This document shows, piece after piece, positions 35,301-48,101 of a stretch of DNA of 64,000 nucleotides (the stretch's first letter is position 1; each line of letters opens with the position of its first letter). The notes below the pieces were generated by a model. That model had not been told where the DNA came from. It was given only the letters and a program-made list of their open reading frames with translations, and ran no database searches. Origin of the DNA: Pontederia crassipes. Lineage: Eukaryota; Streptophyta; Magnoliopsida; Commelinales; Pontederiaceae. Position numbers and translations under genes: made by a program. The DNA lies in NCBI GenBank assembly GCA_030549335.1, contig JAUKPH010000023.1, forward strand, positions 4,545,501 through 4,609,500, written 5' to 3'.

Positions 35301-37741
35301 TATTACAACCTTTGGGTGTCCTTAGAGGTGATAGATCTTTAGAACTTTAACTCTATTTCAAACCGAAGTTGAACCGTTACAATCAAAGATAACGCTCTTG
35401 GGGATTAGAGTCTTAGAGTTAAGTTCAAAGCTATAAGTTATAGATACTTATTACAACCTTTGGGTGTCCTAAGAGGTGATAGATCTTTAGAACTTTAACT
35501 CTATTTCAAACCGAAGTTGAACCGTTACAATCAAAGATAACGCTCTTGGGGATTAGAGTCTTAGAGTTAGGCTCAAAGCAATAAGTTATAGATACTTATT
35601 ACAACCTTTGGGTGTCCTAAGAGGTGATAGATCTTTAGAACTTTAACTCTATTTCAAACCGAAGTTGAACCGTTACAATCAAAGATAACGCTCTTGGGGA
35701 TTAGAGTCTTAGAGTTAAGTTCAAAGCTATAAGTTATAGATACTTATTACAACCTTTGGGTGTCCTAAGAGGTGATAGATCTTTAGAACTTTAACTCTAT
35801 TTCAAACCGAAGTTGAACCGTTACAATCAAAGATAACGCTCTTGGGGATTAGAGTCTTAGAGTTAGGTTCAAAGCTATAAGTTATATATACTTATGACAT
35901 CCTTTGAGTGTCCTAAGAGGTGATAGATCTTTAGAACTTTAACTCTATTTCAAACCGAAGTTGAACCGTTACAATCAAAGATAACGCTCTTGGGGATTAG
36001 AGTCATAGAGTTAGGTTCAAAGCAACAAGTTATAGATATTTATTACAACCTTTGGGTGTCCTAAGAGGTGATAGATCTTTAGAACTTTAACTCTATTTCA
36101 AACCGAAGTTGAACCGTTACAATCAAAGATAACGCTCTTGGGGATTAGAGTCTTAGAGTTAGGTTCAAAATAATAAGTTATAGATACTTATTACAACCTT
36201 TGGGTGTCCTAAGAGGTGATAGAACTTCAGAACTTTAACTCTATTTCAAACCGAAGTTGAACCGTTACAATCAAAGATAACGCTCTTGGGGATTAGAGTC
36301 TTAGAGTTAGGTTCAAAGCTATAAGTTATAGATACTTATTACAAACTTTGGGTGCCCTAAGAGGTGATAGAGCTTCATAACTTTAACTCTATTTCAAACC
36401 GAAGTTGAACCGTTACAATCAAAGATAACGCTCTTGGGGATTAGAGTCTTAGAGTTAGGTTCAAAGCTATAAGTTATAGATACTTATGACATCCTTTGGG
36501 TGTCCTAAGAGGTGATAGATCTTTAGAACTTTAACTCTATTTCAAACCGAAGTTGAACCGTTACAATCAAAGATAACGCTCTTGGGGATTAGAGTCTTAG
36601 AGTTAGGTTCAAAGCTATAAGTTATATATACTTATTACAACCTTTGGGTGTCCTAAGAGGTGATAGATCTTTAGAACTTTAACTCTATTTCAAACCGAAG
36701 TTGAACCGTTACAATCAAAGATAACGCTCTTGGGGATTAGAGTCTTAGAGTTAGGTTCAAAGCTATAAGTTATAGATACTTATTACAACCTTTGGGTGTC
36801 CTAAGAGGTGATAGATCTTTAGAACTTTAACTCTATTTCAAACCGAAGTTGAACCGTTACAATCAAAGATAACGCTCTTGGGGATTAGAGTCTTAGAGTT
36901 AGGTTCAAAGCTATAAGTTATAGGTACTTATTACAACCTTTGGGTGTCCTAAGAGGTGATAGAACTTCAGAACTTTAACTCTATTTCAAACCGAAGTTGA
37001 ACCGTTACAATCAAAGATTACGCTCTTGGGGATTAGAGTCTTAGAGTTAGGTTCAAAGCTATAAGTTATAGATACTTATTACAACCTTTGGGTGTCCTAA
37101 GAGGTGATAGATCTTTAGAACTTTAACTCTATTTCAAACCGAAGTTGAACCGTTACAATCAAAGATAACACTCTTGGGGATTAGAGTCTTAGAGTTAGGT
37201 TCAAAGCTATAAGTTATAGGTACTTATTACAACCTTTGGGTGTCCTAAGAGGTGATAGAACTTCAGAACTTTAACTCTATTTCAAACCGAAGTTGAACCG
37301 TTACAATCAAAGATAACGCTCTTGGGGATTAGAGTCTTAGAGTTAGGTTCAAAGCTATAAGTTATAGATACTTATTACAACCTTTGGGTGTCCTAAGAGG
37401 TGATAGATCTTTAGAACTTTAACTCTATTTCAAACCGAAGTTGAACCGTTACAATCAAAGATAACGCTCTTGGGGATTAGAGTCTTAGAGTTAGGTTCAA
37501 AGCTATAAGTTATAGGTACTTATTACAACCTTTGGGTGACCTAAGAGGTGATAGAACTTCAGAACTTTAACTCTATTTCAAACCGAAGTTGAACCGTTAC
37601 AATCAAAGATAACGCTCTTGGGGATTAGAGTCTTAGAGTTAGGTTCAAAGCTATAAGTTATAGATACTTATTACAACCTTTGGGTGTCCTAAGAGGTGAT
37701 AGATCTTTAGAACTTTAACTCTATTTCAAACCGAAGTTGAA
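29306..37741 (+). repeat. 60-monomer duplication, copy F2 (57 monomers matched)
   Basis: Second half of the duplication. It comprises a partial middle-domain unit (29306-33005, equal to 20426-24125) and then a near-complete one (33006-37741, equal to 24126-28861). It carries the E2-specific GTCATAGAG (36001 row) and TTCAAAATAATAAG, so it arose after those mutations. The near absence of later changes makes it the youngest large event seen in the window, if not an assembly effect. Confidence 0.92.
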
Positions 37742-38185
37742 CCGTTACAATAAAAAATAACGCTCTTGGGGATTAGAGTCTTAGAGTTAGGTTCAAAGCT
37801 ATAAGTTATAGATACTTATTACAAACTTTGGGTGTCCTAAGAGGTGATAGATCTTTAGAACTTTAACTCTATTTCAAACCGAAGTTGAACCGTTACAATC
37901 AAAGATAACGCTCTTGGGGATTAGAGTCTTAGAGTTAGGTTCAAAGCAATAAGTTATAGATATTTATTACAACCTTTGGGTGTCCTAAGAGGTGATAGAT
38001 CTTTAGAACTTTAACTCTATTTCAAACCGAAGTTGAACCGTTACAATCAAAGATAACGCTCTTGGGGATTAGAGTCTTAGAGTTAGGTTCAAAGCTATAA
38101 GTTATATATACTTATTACAACCTTTGGGTGTCCTAAGAGGTGATAGATCTTTAGAACTTTAACTCTATTTCAAACCGAAGTTGAA
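37742..38185 (+). repeat. Chimeric junction monomers (3)
   Basis: 37742 is a mosaic: A-run start (eM-type), CAAACTTTGGG (C-type 84a) but GTGTCC and GATCTTTAG (S-type) afterwards. It is followed by q and T copies. The mosaic marks where the 8,880-bp repeat stops matching and the fifth middle-domain unit starts. Confidence 0.8.
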
Positions 38186-41100
38186 CCGTTACAATCAAAG
38201 ATAACGCTCTTGGGGATTAGAGTCTTAGAGTTAGGTTCAAAGCTATAAGTTATAGGTACTTATTACAACCTTTGGGTGTCCTAAGAGGTGATAGAGCTTC
38301 AGAACTTTAACTCTATTTCAAACCGAAGTTGAACCGTTACAATCAAAGATAACGCTCTTGGGGATTAGAGTCTTAGAGTTAGGTTCAAAGAAATAAGTTA
38401 TAGATACTTATTACAACCTTTGGGTGTCCTAAGAGGTGATAGATCTTTAGAACTTTAACTCTATTTCAAACCGAAGTTGAACCGTTACAATCAAAGATAA
38501 CGCTCTTGGGGATTAGAGTCTTAGAGTTAGGTTCAAAGCTATAAGTTATAGGTACTTATTACAACCTTTGGGTGTCCTAAGAGGTGATAGAACTTCAGAA
38601 CTTTAACTCTATTTCAAACCGAAGTTGAACCGTTACAATCAAAGATAACGCTCTTGGGGATTAGAGTCTTAGAGTTAGGTTCAAAGCTATAAGTTATAGA
38701 TACTTATTACAACCTTTGGGTGTCCTAAGAGGTGATAGAACTTCAGAACTTTAACTCTATTTCAAACCGAAGTTGAACCGTTACAATCAAAGATAACGCT
38801 CTTGGGGATTAGAGTCTTAGAGTTAGGTTCAAAGCTATAAGTTATAGATACTTATTACAACCTTTGGGTGTCCTAAAAGGTGATAGATCTTTAGAACTTT
38901 AACTCTATTTCAAACCGATTTTGAACCGTTACAATCAAAGATAACGCTCTTGGGGATTAGAGTCTTAGAGTTAGGTTCAAAGCTATAAGTTATACATACT
39001 TATGACATCCTTTGGGTGTCCTAAGAGGTGATAGATCTTTAGAACTTTAACTCTATTTCAAACCGAAGTTGAACCGTTACAATCAAAGATAACGCTCTTG
39101 GGGATTAGAATCTTAGAGTTAGGTTCAAAGCTATAAGTTATACACACTTATGACATCCTATGGGTGTCCTAAGAGGTGATAGATCTTTAGAACTTTAACT
39201 CTATTTCAAACCGAAGTTGCACCGTTACAATCAAAGATAACGCTCTTGGGGATTAGAGTCTTAGAGTTCGGTTCAAAGCTATAAGTTATACATACTAATG
39301 ACATCCTTTGGGTGTCCTAAGAGGTGATAGATCTTTAGAACTTTAACTCTATTTCAAACGGAAGTTGAACCGTTACAATCAAAGATAACGCTCTTGGGGA
39401 TTAGAGTCTTAGAGTTAGGTTCAAAGCAATAAGTTATAGATACTTATTACAACCTTTGGGTGTCCTAAGAGGTGATAGATCTTTAGAACTTTAACTCTAT
39501 TTCAAACCGAAGTTGAACCGTTACAATCAAAGATAACGCTCTTGGGGATTAGAGTCTTAGAGTTAGGTTCAAAGCTATAAGTTATAGGTACTTATTGCAA
39601 CCTTTGGGTGTCCTAAGAGGTGATAGAACTTCAGAACTTTAACTCTATTTCAAACCGAAGTTGAACCGTTACAATCAAAGATAACGCTCTTGGGGATTAG
39701 AGTCTTAGAGTTAGGTTCAAAGCTATAAGTTATAGATACTTATTACAACCTTTGGGTGTCCTAAGAGGTGATAGATCTTTAGAACTTTAACTCTATTTCA
39801 AACCGAAGTTGAACCGTTACAATCAAAGATAACGCTCTTGGGGATTAGAGTCTTAGAGTTAGGTTCAAAGCTATAAGTTATAGATATTTATTACAAACTT
39901 TGGGTGCCCTAAGAGGTGATAGAGCTTCATAACTTTAACTCTATTTCAAACCGAAGTTGAACCGTTACAATCAAAGATAATGCTCTTGGGGATTAGAGTC
40001 TTAGAGTTAGGTTCAAAGCTATAAGTTATAGATACTTATTACAACCTTTGGGTGTCCTAAGAGGTGATAGATCTTTAGAACTTTAACTCTATTTCAAACC
40101 GAAGTTGAACCGTTACAATCAAAGATAACGCTCTTGGGGATTAGAGTCTTAGAGTTAGGTTCAAAGCAATAAGTTATAGATACTTATTACAACCTTTGGG
40201 TGTCCTAAGAGGTGATAGATCTTTAGAACTTTAACTCTATTTCAAACCGAAGTTGAACCGTTACAATCAAAGATAACGCTCTTGGGGATTAGAGTCTTAG
40301 AGTTAGGTTCAAAGCAATAAGTTATAGATACTTATTACAACCTTTGGGTGTCCTAAGAGGTGGTAGAACTTCAGAACTTTAACTCTATTTCAAACCGAAG
40401 TTGAACCGTTACAATCAAAGATAACGCTCTTGGGGATTAGAGTCTTAGAGTTAGGTTCAAAGCTATAAGTTATAGATACTTATTACAAACTTTGGGTGCC
40501 CTAAGAGGTGATAGAGCTTCATAACTTTAACTCTATTTCAAACCGAAGTTGAACCGTTACAATCCAAGATAACGCTCTTGGGGATTAGAGTCTTAGAGTT
40601 AGGTTCAAAGCTATAAGTTATAGATACTTATTACAACCTTTGGGTGTCCTAAGAGGTGATAGATCTTTAGAACTTTAACTCTATTTCAAACCGAAGTTGA
40701 ACCGTTACAATCAAAGATAACGCTCTTGGGGATTAGAGTCTTAGAGTTAAGTTCAAAGGTATAAGTTATAGATACTTATTACAACCTTTGGGTGTCCTAA
40801 GAGGTGATAGATCTTTAGAACTTTAACTCTATTTCAAACCGAAGTTGAACCGTTACAATCAAAGATAACGCTCTTGGGGATTAGAGTCTTAGAGTTAGGC
40901 TCAAAGCAATAAGTTATAGATACTTATTACAACCTTTGGGTGTCCTAAGAGGTGATAGATCTTTAGAACTTTAACTCTATTTCAAACCGAAGTTGAACCG
41001 TTACAATCAAAGATAACGCTCTTGGGGATTAGAGTCTTAGAGTTAAGTTCAAAGCTATAAGTTATAGATACTTATTACAACCTTTGGGTGTCCTAAGAGG

Positions 41101-41737
41101 TGATAGATCTTTAGAACTTTAACTCTATTTCAAACCGAAGTTGAACCGTTACAATCAAAGATAACGCTCTTGGGGATTAGAGTCTTAGAGTTAGGTTCAA
41201 AGCTATAAGTTATATATACTTATGACATCCTTTGGGTGTCCTAAGAGGTGATAGATCTTTAGAACTTTAACTCTATTTCAAACCGAAGTTGAACCGTTAC
41301 AATCAAAGATAACGCTCTTGGGGATTAGAGTCTTAGAGTTAGGTTCAAAGCAACAAGTTATAGATATTTATTACAACCTTTGGGTGTCCTAAGAGGTGAT
41401 AGATCTTTAGAACTTTAACTCTATTTCAAACCGAAGTTGAACCGTTACAATCAAAGATAACGCTCTTGGGGATTAGAGTCTTAGAGTTAGGTTCAAAGCA
41501 ATAAGTTATAGATACTTATTACAACCTTTGGGTGTCCTAAGAGGTGATAGAACTTCAGAACTTTAACTCTATTTCAAACCGAAGTTGAACCGTTACAATC
41601 AAAGATAACGCTCTTGGGGATTAGAGTCTTATAGTTAGGTTCAAAGCTATAAGTTATAGATACTTATTACAAACTTTGGGTGCCCTAAGAGGTGATAGAG
41701 CTTCATAACTTTAACTCTATTTCAAACCGAAGTTGAA
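38186..41737 (+). repeat. Partial middle-domain unit E5 (24 monomers)
   Basis: Matches E1 monomers 18798-22349. It retains the G monomer (38482) missing from E2 and E4, so it descends from a 36-monomer form. It has several private changes: CCGATTTTGAAC (38778 monomer), TAGAATCTT and TTGCACCG (39074), CTTATTGCAAC (39518), AAAGGTATAAG (40702) and CTTATAGTTAGG (41590). It lacks CCTTAGAGG and TTTGAGTG of the other copies. It is therefore the most diverged member. After the C copy at 41590 the sequence enters the right domain. Confidence 0.88.
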
Positions 41738-44697
41738 CCGTTACAATCAAAGATAACGCTCTTGGGGATTAGAGTCTTAGAGTTAGGTTCAAAGCTATAA
41801 GTTATAGATACTTATTATAACCTTTGGGTGTCCTAAGAGGTGATAGATCTTTAGAACTTTAACTCTATTTCAAACCGAAGTTGAACCGTTACAATCAAAG
41901 ATAACGCTCTTGGGGATTAGAGTCTTAGAGTTAGGTTCAAAGCAATAAGTTATAGATACTTATTACAACCTTTGGGTGTCCTAAGAGGTGATAGATCTTT
42001 AGAACTTTAACTCTATTTCAAACCGAAGTTGAACCGTTACAATCAAAGATAACGCTCTTGGGGATTAGAGTCTTAGAGTTAGGTTCAAAGCTATAAGTTA
42101 TAGGTACTTATTACAACCTTTGGGTGTCCTAAGAGGTGATAGAACTTCAGAACTTTAACTCTATTTCAAACCGAAGTTGAACCGTTACAATCAAAGATAA
42201 CGCTCTTGGGGATTAGAGTCTTAGAGTTAGGTTCAAAGCTATAAGTTATAGATACTTATTACAACCTTTGGGTGTCCTAAGAGGTGATAGAACTTCAGAA
42301 CTTTAACTCTATTTCAAACCGAAGTTGAACCGTTACAATCAAAGATAACGCTCTTGGGGATTAGAGTCTTAGAGTTAGGTTCAAAGCTATAAGTTATAGA
42401 TACTTATTACAACCTTTGGGTGTCCTAAGAGGTGATAGATCTTTAGAACTTTAACTCTATTTCAAACCGAAGTTGAACCGTTACAATCAAAGATAACGCT
42501 CTTGGGGATTAGAGTCTTAGAGTTAGGTTCAAAGCTATAAGTTATAGGTACTTATTACAACCTTTGGGTGTCCTAAGAGGTGATAGAACTTCAGAACTTT
42601 AACTCTATTTCAAACCGAAGTTGAACCGTTACAATCAAAGATAACGCTCTTGGGGATTAGAGTCTTAGAGTTAGGTTCAAAGCTATAAGTTATAGATACT
42701 TATTACAACCTTTGGGTGTCCTAAGAGGTGATAGATCTTTAGAACTTTAACTCTATTTCAAACCGAAGTTGAACCGTTACAATCAAAGATAACGCTCTTG
42801 GGGATTAGAGTCTTAGAGTTAGGTTCAAAGCTATAAGTTATAGATACTTATTACAACCTTTGGGTGTCCTAAGAGGTGATAGATCTTTAGAACTTTAACT
42901 CTATTTCAAACCGAAGTTGAACCGTTACAATCAAAGATAACGCTCTTGGGGATTAGAGTCTTAGAGTTAGGTTCAAAGCTATAAGTTATAGATACTTATT
43001 ACAAACTTTGGGTGCCCTAAGAGGTGATAGAGCTTCATAACTTTAACTCTATTTCAAACCGAAGTTGAACCGTTACAATCAAAGATAATGCTCTTGGGGA
43101 TTAGAGTCTTAGAGTTAGGTTCAAAGCTATAAGTTATAGATACTTATTACAACCTTTGGGTGTCCTAAGAGATGATAGATCTTTAGAAGTTTAACTCTAT
43201 TTCAAACCGAAGTTGAACCGTTACAATCAAAGATAACGCTCTTGGGGATTAGAGTCTTAGAGTTAGGTTCAAAGCAATAAGTTATAGATACTTATTACAA
43301 CCTTTGGGTGTCCTAAGAGGTGATAGATCTTTAGAACTTTAACTCTATTTCAAACCGAAGTAGAACCGTTACAATCAAAGATAACGCTCTTGGGGATTAG
43401 AGTCTTAGAGTTAGGTTCAAAGCTATAAGTTATAGGTACTTATTACAACCTTTGGGTGTCCTAAGAGGTGATAGAACTTCAGAATTTTAACTCTATTTCA
43501 AACCGAAGTTGAACCGTTACAATCAAAGATAACGCTCTTGGGGATTAGAGTCTTAGAGTTAGGTTCAAAGCTATAAGTTATAGATACTTATTACAACCTT
43601 TGGGTGTCCTAAGAGGTGATAGATCTTTAGAACTTTAACTCTATTTCAAACCGAAGTTGAACCGTTACAATAAAAAATAACGCTCTTGGGGATTAGAGTC
43701 TTAGAATTAGGTTCAAAGCTATAAGTTATAGGTACTTATGACATCCTTTGGGTGTCCTAAGAGGTGATAGATCTTTAGAACTTTAACTCTATTTCAAACC
43801 GAAGTTGAACCGTTACAATCAAAGATAACGCTCTTGGGGATTAGAGTCTTAGAGTTAGGTTCAAAGCAATAAGTTATAGATATTTATTACAACCTTTGGG
43901 TGTCCTAAAAGGTGATAGATCTTTATAACTTTAACTCTATTTCAAACCGAAGTTGAACCGTTACAATCAAAGATAACGCTCTTGGGGATTAGAGTCTTAG
44001 AGTTAGGTTCAAAGCTATAAGTTATAGATACTTATTACAACCTTTGGGTGTCCTAAGAGGTGATAGATCTTTAGAACTTTAACTCTATTTCAAACCGAAG
44101 TTGAACCGTTACAATAAAAAATAACGCTCTTGGGGATTAGAGTCTTAGAGTTAGGTTCAAAGCTATAAGTTATAGATACTTATGACATCCTTTGGGTGTC
44201 CTAAAAGGTGATAGATCTTTAGAACTTTAACTCTATTTCAAACCGAAGTTGAACCGTTACAATCAAAGATAACGCTCTTGGGGATTAGAGTCTTAGAGTT
44301 AGGTTCAAAGCAATAAGTTATAGATACTTATTACAACCTTTGGGTGTCCTAAGAGGTGATAGATCTTTAGAACTTTAACTCTATTTCAAACCGAAGTTGA
44401 ACCGTTACAATCAACGATAACGCTCTTGGGGATTAGAGTCTTAGAGTTAGGTTCAAAGCTATAAGTTATAGGTACTTATTACAACCTTTGGGTGTCCTAA
44501 GAGGTGATAGAACTTCAGAACTTTAACTCTATTTCAAACCGAAGTTGAACCGTTACAATCAAAGATAACGCTCTTGGGGATTAGAGTCTTAGAGTTAGGT
44601 TCAAAGCTATAAGTTATAGATACTTATTACAACCTTTGGGTGTCCTAAGAGGTGATAGATCTTTAGAACTTTAACTCTATTTCAAACCGAAGTTGAA
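41590..44697 (+). repeat. Right-domain unit R1 (21 monomers)
   Basis: C, S with ATTATAACC (41738), Q, G, S/G chimera, S, G, S, S, then C-tS-Q-G-S-eM-q-S (42922-44105), then eM, Q, G with CAACGATAAC, S. The first seven monomers match 44698-45733 at a 21-monomer offset, and the part from 42774 matches 46030 onward at 22 monomers. The first C monomer is shared with the end of E5. Confidence 0.82.
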
Positions 44698-47213
44698 CCG
44701 TTACAATCAAAGATAACGCTCTTGGGGATTAGAGTCTTAGAGTTAGGTTCAAAGCTATAAGTTATAGATACTTATTACAAACTTTGGGTGCCCTAAGAGG
44801 TGATAGAGCTTCATAACTTTAACTCTATTTCAAACCGAAGTTGAACCGTTACAATCAAAGATAACGCTCTTGGGGATTAGAGTCTTAGAGTTAGGTTCAA
44901 AGCTATAAGTTATAGATACTTATTATAACCTTTGGGTGTCCTAAGAGGTGATAGATCTTTAGAACTTTAACTCTATTTCAAACCGAAGTTGAACCGTTAC
45001 AATCAAAGATAACGCTCTTGGGGATTAGAGTCTTAGAGTTAGGTTCAAAGCAATAAGTTATAGATACTTATTACAACCTTTGGGTGTCCTAAGAGGTGAT
45101 AGATCTTTAGAACTTTAACTCTATTTCAAACCGAAGTTGAACCGTTACAATCAAAGATAACGCTCTTGGGGATTAGAGTCTTAGAGTTAGGTTCAAAGCT
45201 ATAAGTTATAGGTACTTATTACAACCTTTGGGTGTCCTAAGAGGTGATAGAACTTCAGAACTTTAACTCTATTTCAAACCGAAGTTGAACCGTTACAATC
45301 AAAGATAACGCTCTTGGGGATTAGAGTCTTAGAGTTAGGTTCAAAGCTATAAGTTATAGATACTTATTACAACCTTTGGGTGTCCTAAGAGGTGATAGAA
45401 CTTCAGAACTTTAACTCTATTTCAAACCGAAGTTGAACCGTTACAATCAAAGATAACGCTCTTGGGGATTAGAGTCTTAGAGTTAGGTTCAAAGCTATAA
45501 GTTATAGATACTTATTACAACCTTTGGGTGTCCTAAGAGGTGATAGATCTTTAGAACTTTAACTCTATTTCAAACCGAAGTTGAACCGTTACAATCAAAG
45601 ATAACGCTCTTGGGGATTAGAGTCTTAGAGTTAGGTTCAAAGCTATAAGTTATAGGTACTTATTACAACCTTTGGGTGTCCTAAGAGGTGATAGAACTTC
45701 AGAACTTTAACTCTATTTCAAACCGAAGTTGAACCGTTACAATCAAAGATAACGCTCTTGGGGATTAGAGTCTTAGAGTTAGGTTCAAAGCTATAAGTTA
45801 TAGGTACTTATTACAACCTTTGGGTGTCCTAAGAGGTGATAGAACTTCAGAACTTTAACTCTATTTCAAACCGAAGTTGAACCGTTACAATCAAAGATAA
45901 CGCTGTTGGGGATTAGAGTCTTAGAGTTAGGTTCAAAGCTATAAGTTATAGATACTTATTACAACCTTTGGGTGTCCTAAGAGGTGATAGATCTTTAGAA
46001 CTTTAACTCTATTTCAAACCGAAGTTGAACCGTTACAATCAAAGATAACGCTCTTGGGGATTAGAGTCTTAGAGTTAGGTTCAAAGCTATAAGTTATAGA
46101 TACTTATTACAACCTTTGGGTGTCCTAAGAGGTGATAGATCTTTAGAACTTTAACTCTATTTCAAACCGAAGTTGAACCGTTACAATCAAAGATAACGCT
46201 CTTGGGGATTAGAGTCTTAGAGTTAGGTTCAAAGCTATAAGTTATAGATACTTATTACAAACTTTGGGTGCCCTAAGAGGTGATAGAGCTTCATAACTTT
46301 AACTCTATTTCAAACCGAAGTTGAACCGTTACAATCAAAGATAATGCTCTTGGGGATTAGAGTCTAAGAGTTAGGTTCAAAGCTATAAGTTATAGATACT
46401 TATTACAACCTTTGGGTGTCCTAAGAGGTGATAGATCTTTAGAAGTTTAACTCTATTTCAAACCGAAGTTGAACCGTTACAATCAAAGATAACGCTCTTG
46501 GGGATTAGAGTCTTAGAGTTAGGTTCAAAGCAATAAGTTATAGATACTTATTACAACCTTTGGGTGTCCTAAGAGGTGATAGATCTTTAGAACTTTAACT
46601 CTATTTCAAACCGAAGTTGAACCGTTACAATCAAAGATAACGCTCTTGGGGATTAGAGTCTTAGAGTTAGGTTCAAAGCTATAAGTTATAGGTACTTATT
46701 ACAACCTTTGGGTGTCCTAAGAGGTGATAGAACTTCAGAACTTTAACTCTATTTCAAACCGAAGTTGAACCGTTACAATCAAAGATAACGCTCTTGGGGA
46801 TTAGAGTCTTAGAGTTAGGTTCAAAGCTATAAGTTATAGATACTTATTACAACCTTTGGGTGTCCTAAGAGGTGATAGATCTTTAGAACTTTAACTCTAT
46901 TTCAAACCGAAGTTGAACCGTTACAATAAAAAATAACGCTCTTGGGGATTAGAGTCTTAGAATTAGGTTCAAAGCTATAAGTTATAGGTACTTATGACAT
47001 CCTTTGGGTGTCCTAAGAGGTGATAGATCTTTAGAACTTTAACTCTATTTCAAACCGAAGTTGAACCGTTACAATCAAAGATAACGCTCTTGGGGATTAG
47101 AGTCTTAGAGTTAGGTTCAAAGCTATAAGTTATAGATACTTATTACAACCTTTGGGTGTCCTAAGAGGTGATAGATCTTTAGAACTTTAACTCTATTTCA
47201 AACCGAAGTTGAA
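44698..47213 (+). repeat. Right-domain unit R2 (17 monomers)
   Basis: Copy of the R1 start (C, S with ATTATAACC, Q, G, S/G chimera, S, G), then an extra G (45734), an S copy with GCTGTTGGG (45882), S, and a 7-mer HOR C-tS-Q-G-S-eM-S (46178-47213). The tS copy carries GTCTAAGAG and AGAAGTTTA. The series beginning at the extra G is repeated 36 monomers later. Confidence 0.82.
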
Positions 47214-48101
47214 CCGTTACAATCAAAGATAACGCTCTTGGGGATTAGAGTCTTAGAGTTAGGTTCAAAGCTATAAGTTATAGATATTTATTACAAACTT
47301 TGGGTGCCCTAAGAGGTGATAGAGCTTCATAACTTTAACTCTATTTCAAACCGAAGTTGAACCGTTACAATCAAAGATAATGCTCTTGGGGATTAGAGTC
47401 TTAGAGTTAGGTTCAAAGCTATAAGTTATAGATACTTATTACAACCTTTGGGTGTCCTAAGAGGTGATAGATCTTTAGAACTTTAACTCTATTTCAAACC
47501 GAAGTTGAACCGTTACAATCAAAGATAACGCTCTTGGGGATTAGAGTCTTAGAGTTAGGTTCAAAGCAATAAGTTATAGATACTTATTACAACCTTTGGG
47601 TGTCCTAAGAGGTGATAGATCTTTAGAACTTTAACTCTATTTCAAACCGAAGTTGAACCGTTACAATCAAAGATAACGCTCTTGGGGATTAGAGTCTTAG
47701 AGTTAGGTTCAAAGCTATAAGTTATAGGTACTTATTACAACCTTTGGGTGTCCTAAGAGGTGATAGAACTTCAGAACTTTAACTCTATTTCAAACCGAAG
47801 TTGAACCGTTACAATCAAAGATAACGCTCTTGGGGATTAGAGTCTTAGAGTTAGGTTCAAAGCTATAAGTTATAGATACTTATTACAACCTTTGGGTGTC
47901 CTAAGAGGTGATAGATCTTTAGAACTTTAACTCTATTTCAAACCGAAGTTGAACCGTTACAATAAAAAATAACGCTCTTGGGGATTAGAGTCTTAGAATT
48001 AGGTTCAAAGCTATAAGTTATAGGTACTTATGACATCCTTTGGGTGTCCTAAGAGGTGATAGATCTTTAGAACTTTAACTCTATTTCAAACCGAAGTTGA
48101 A
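45734..48101 (+). repeat. 16-monomer segment duplicated 36 monomers downstream
   Basis: Monomers 310-325 match 51061-53428 in class order and rare marks (GCTGTTGGG at 45902 and 51229, GTCTAAGAG, AGAAGTTTA, GAATTAGG). The offset is 5,327 bp, which is 36 monomers minus the net single-base loss between them. Confidence 0.85.
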
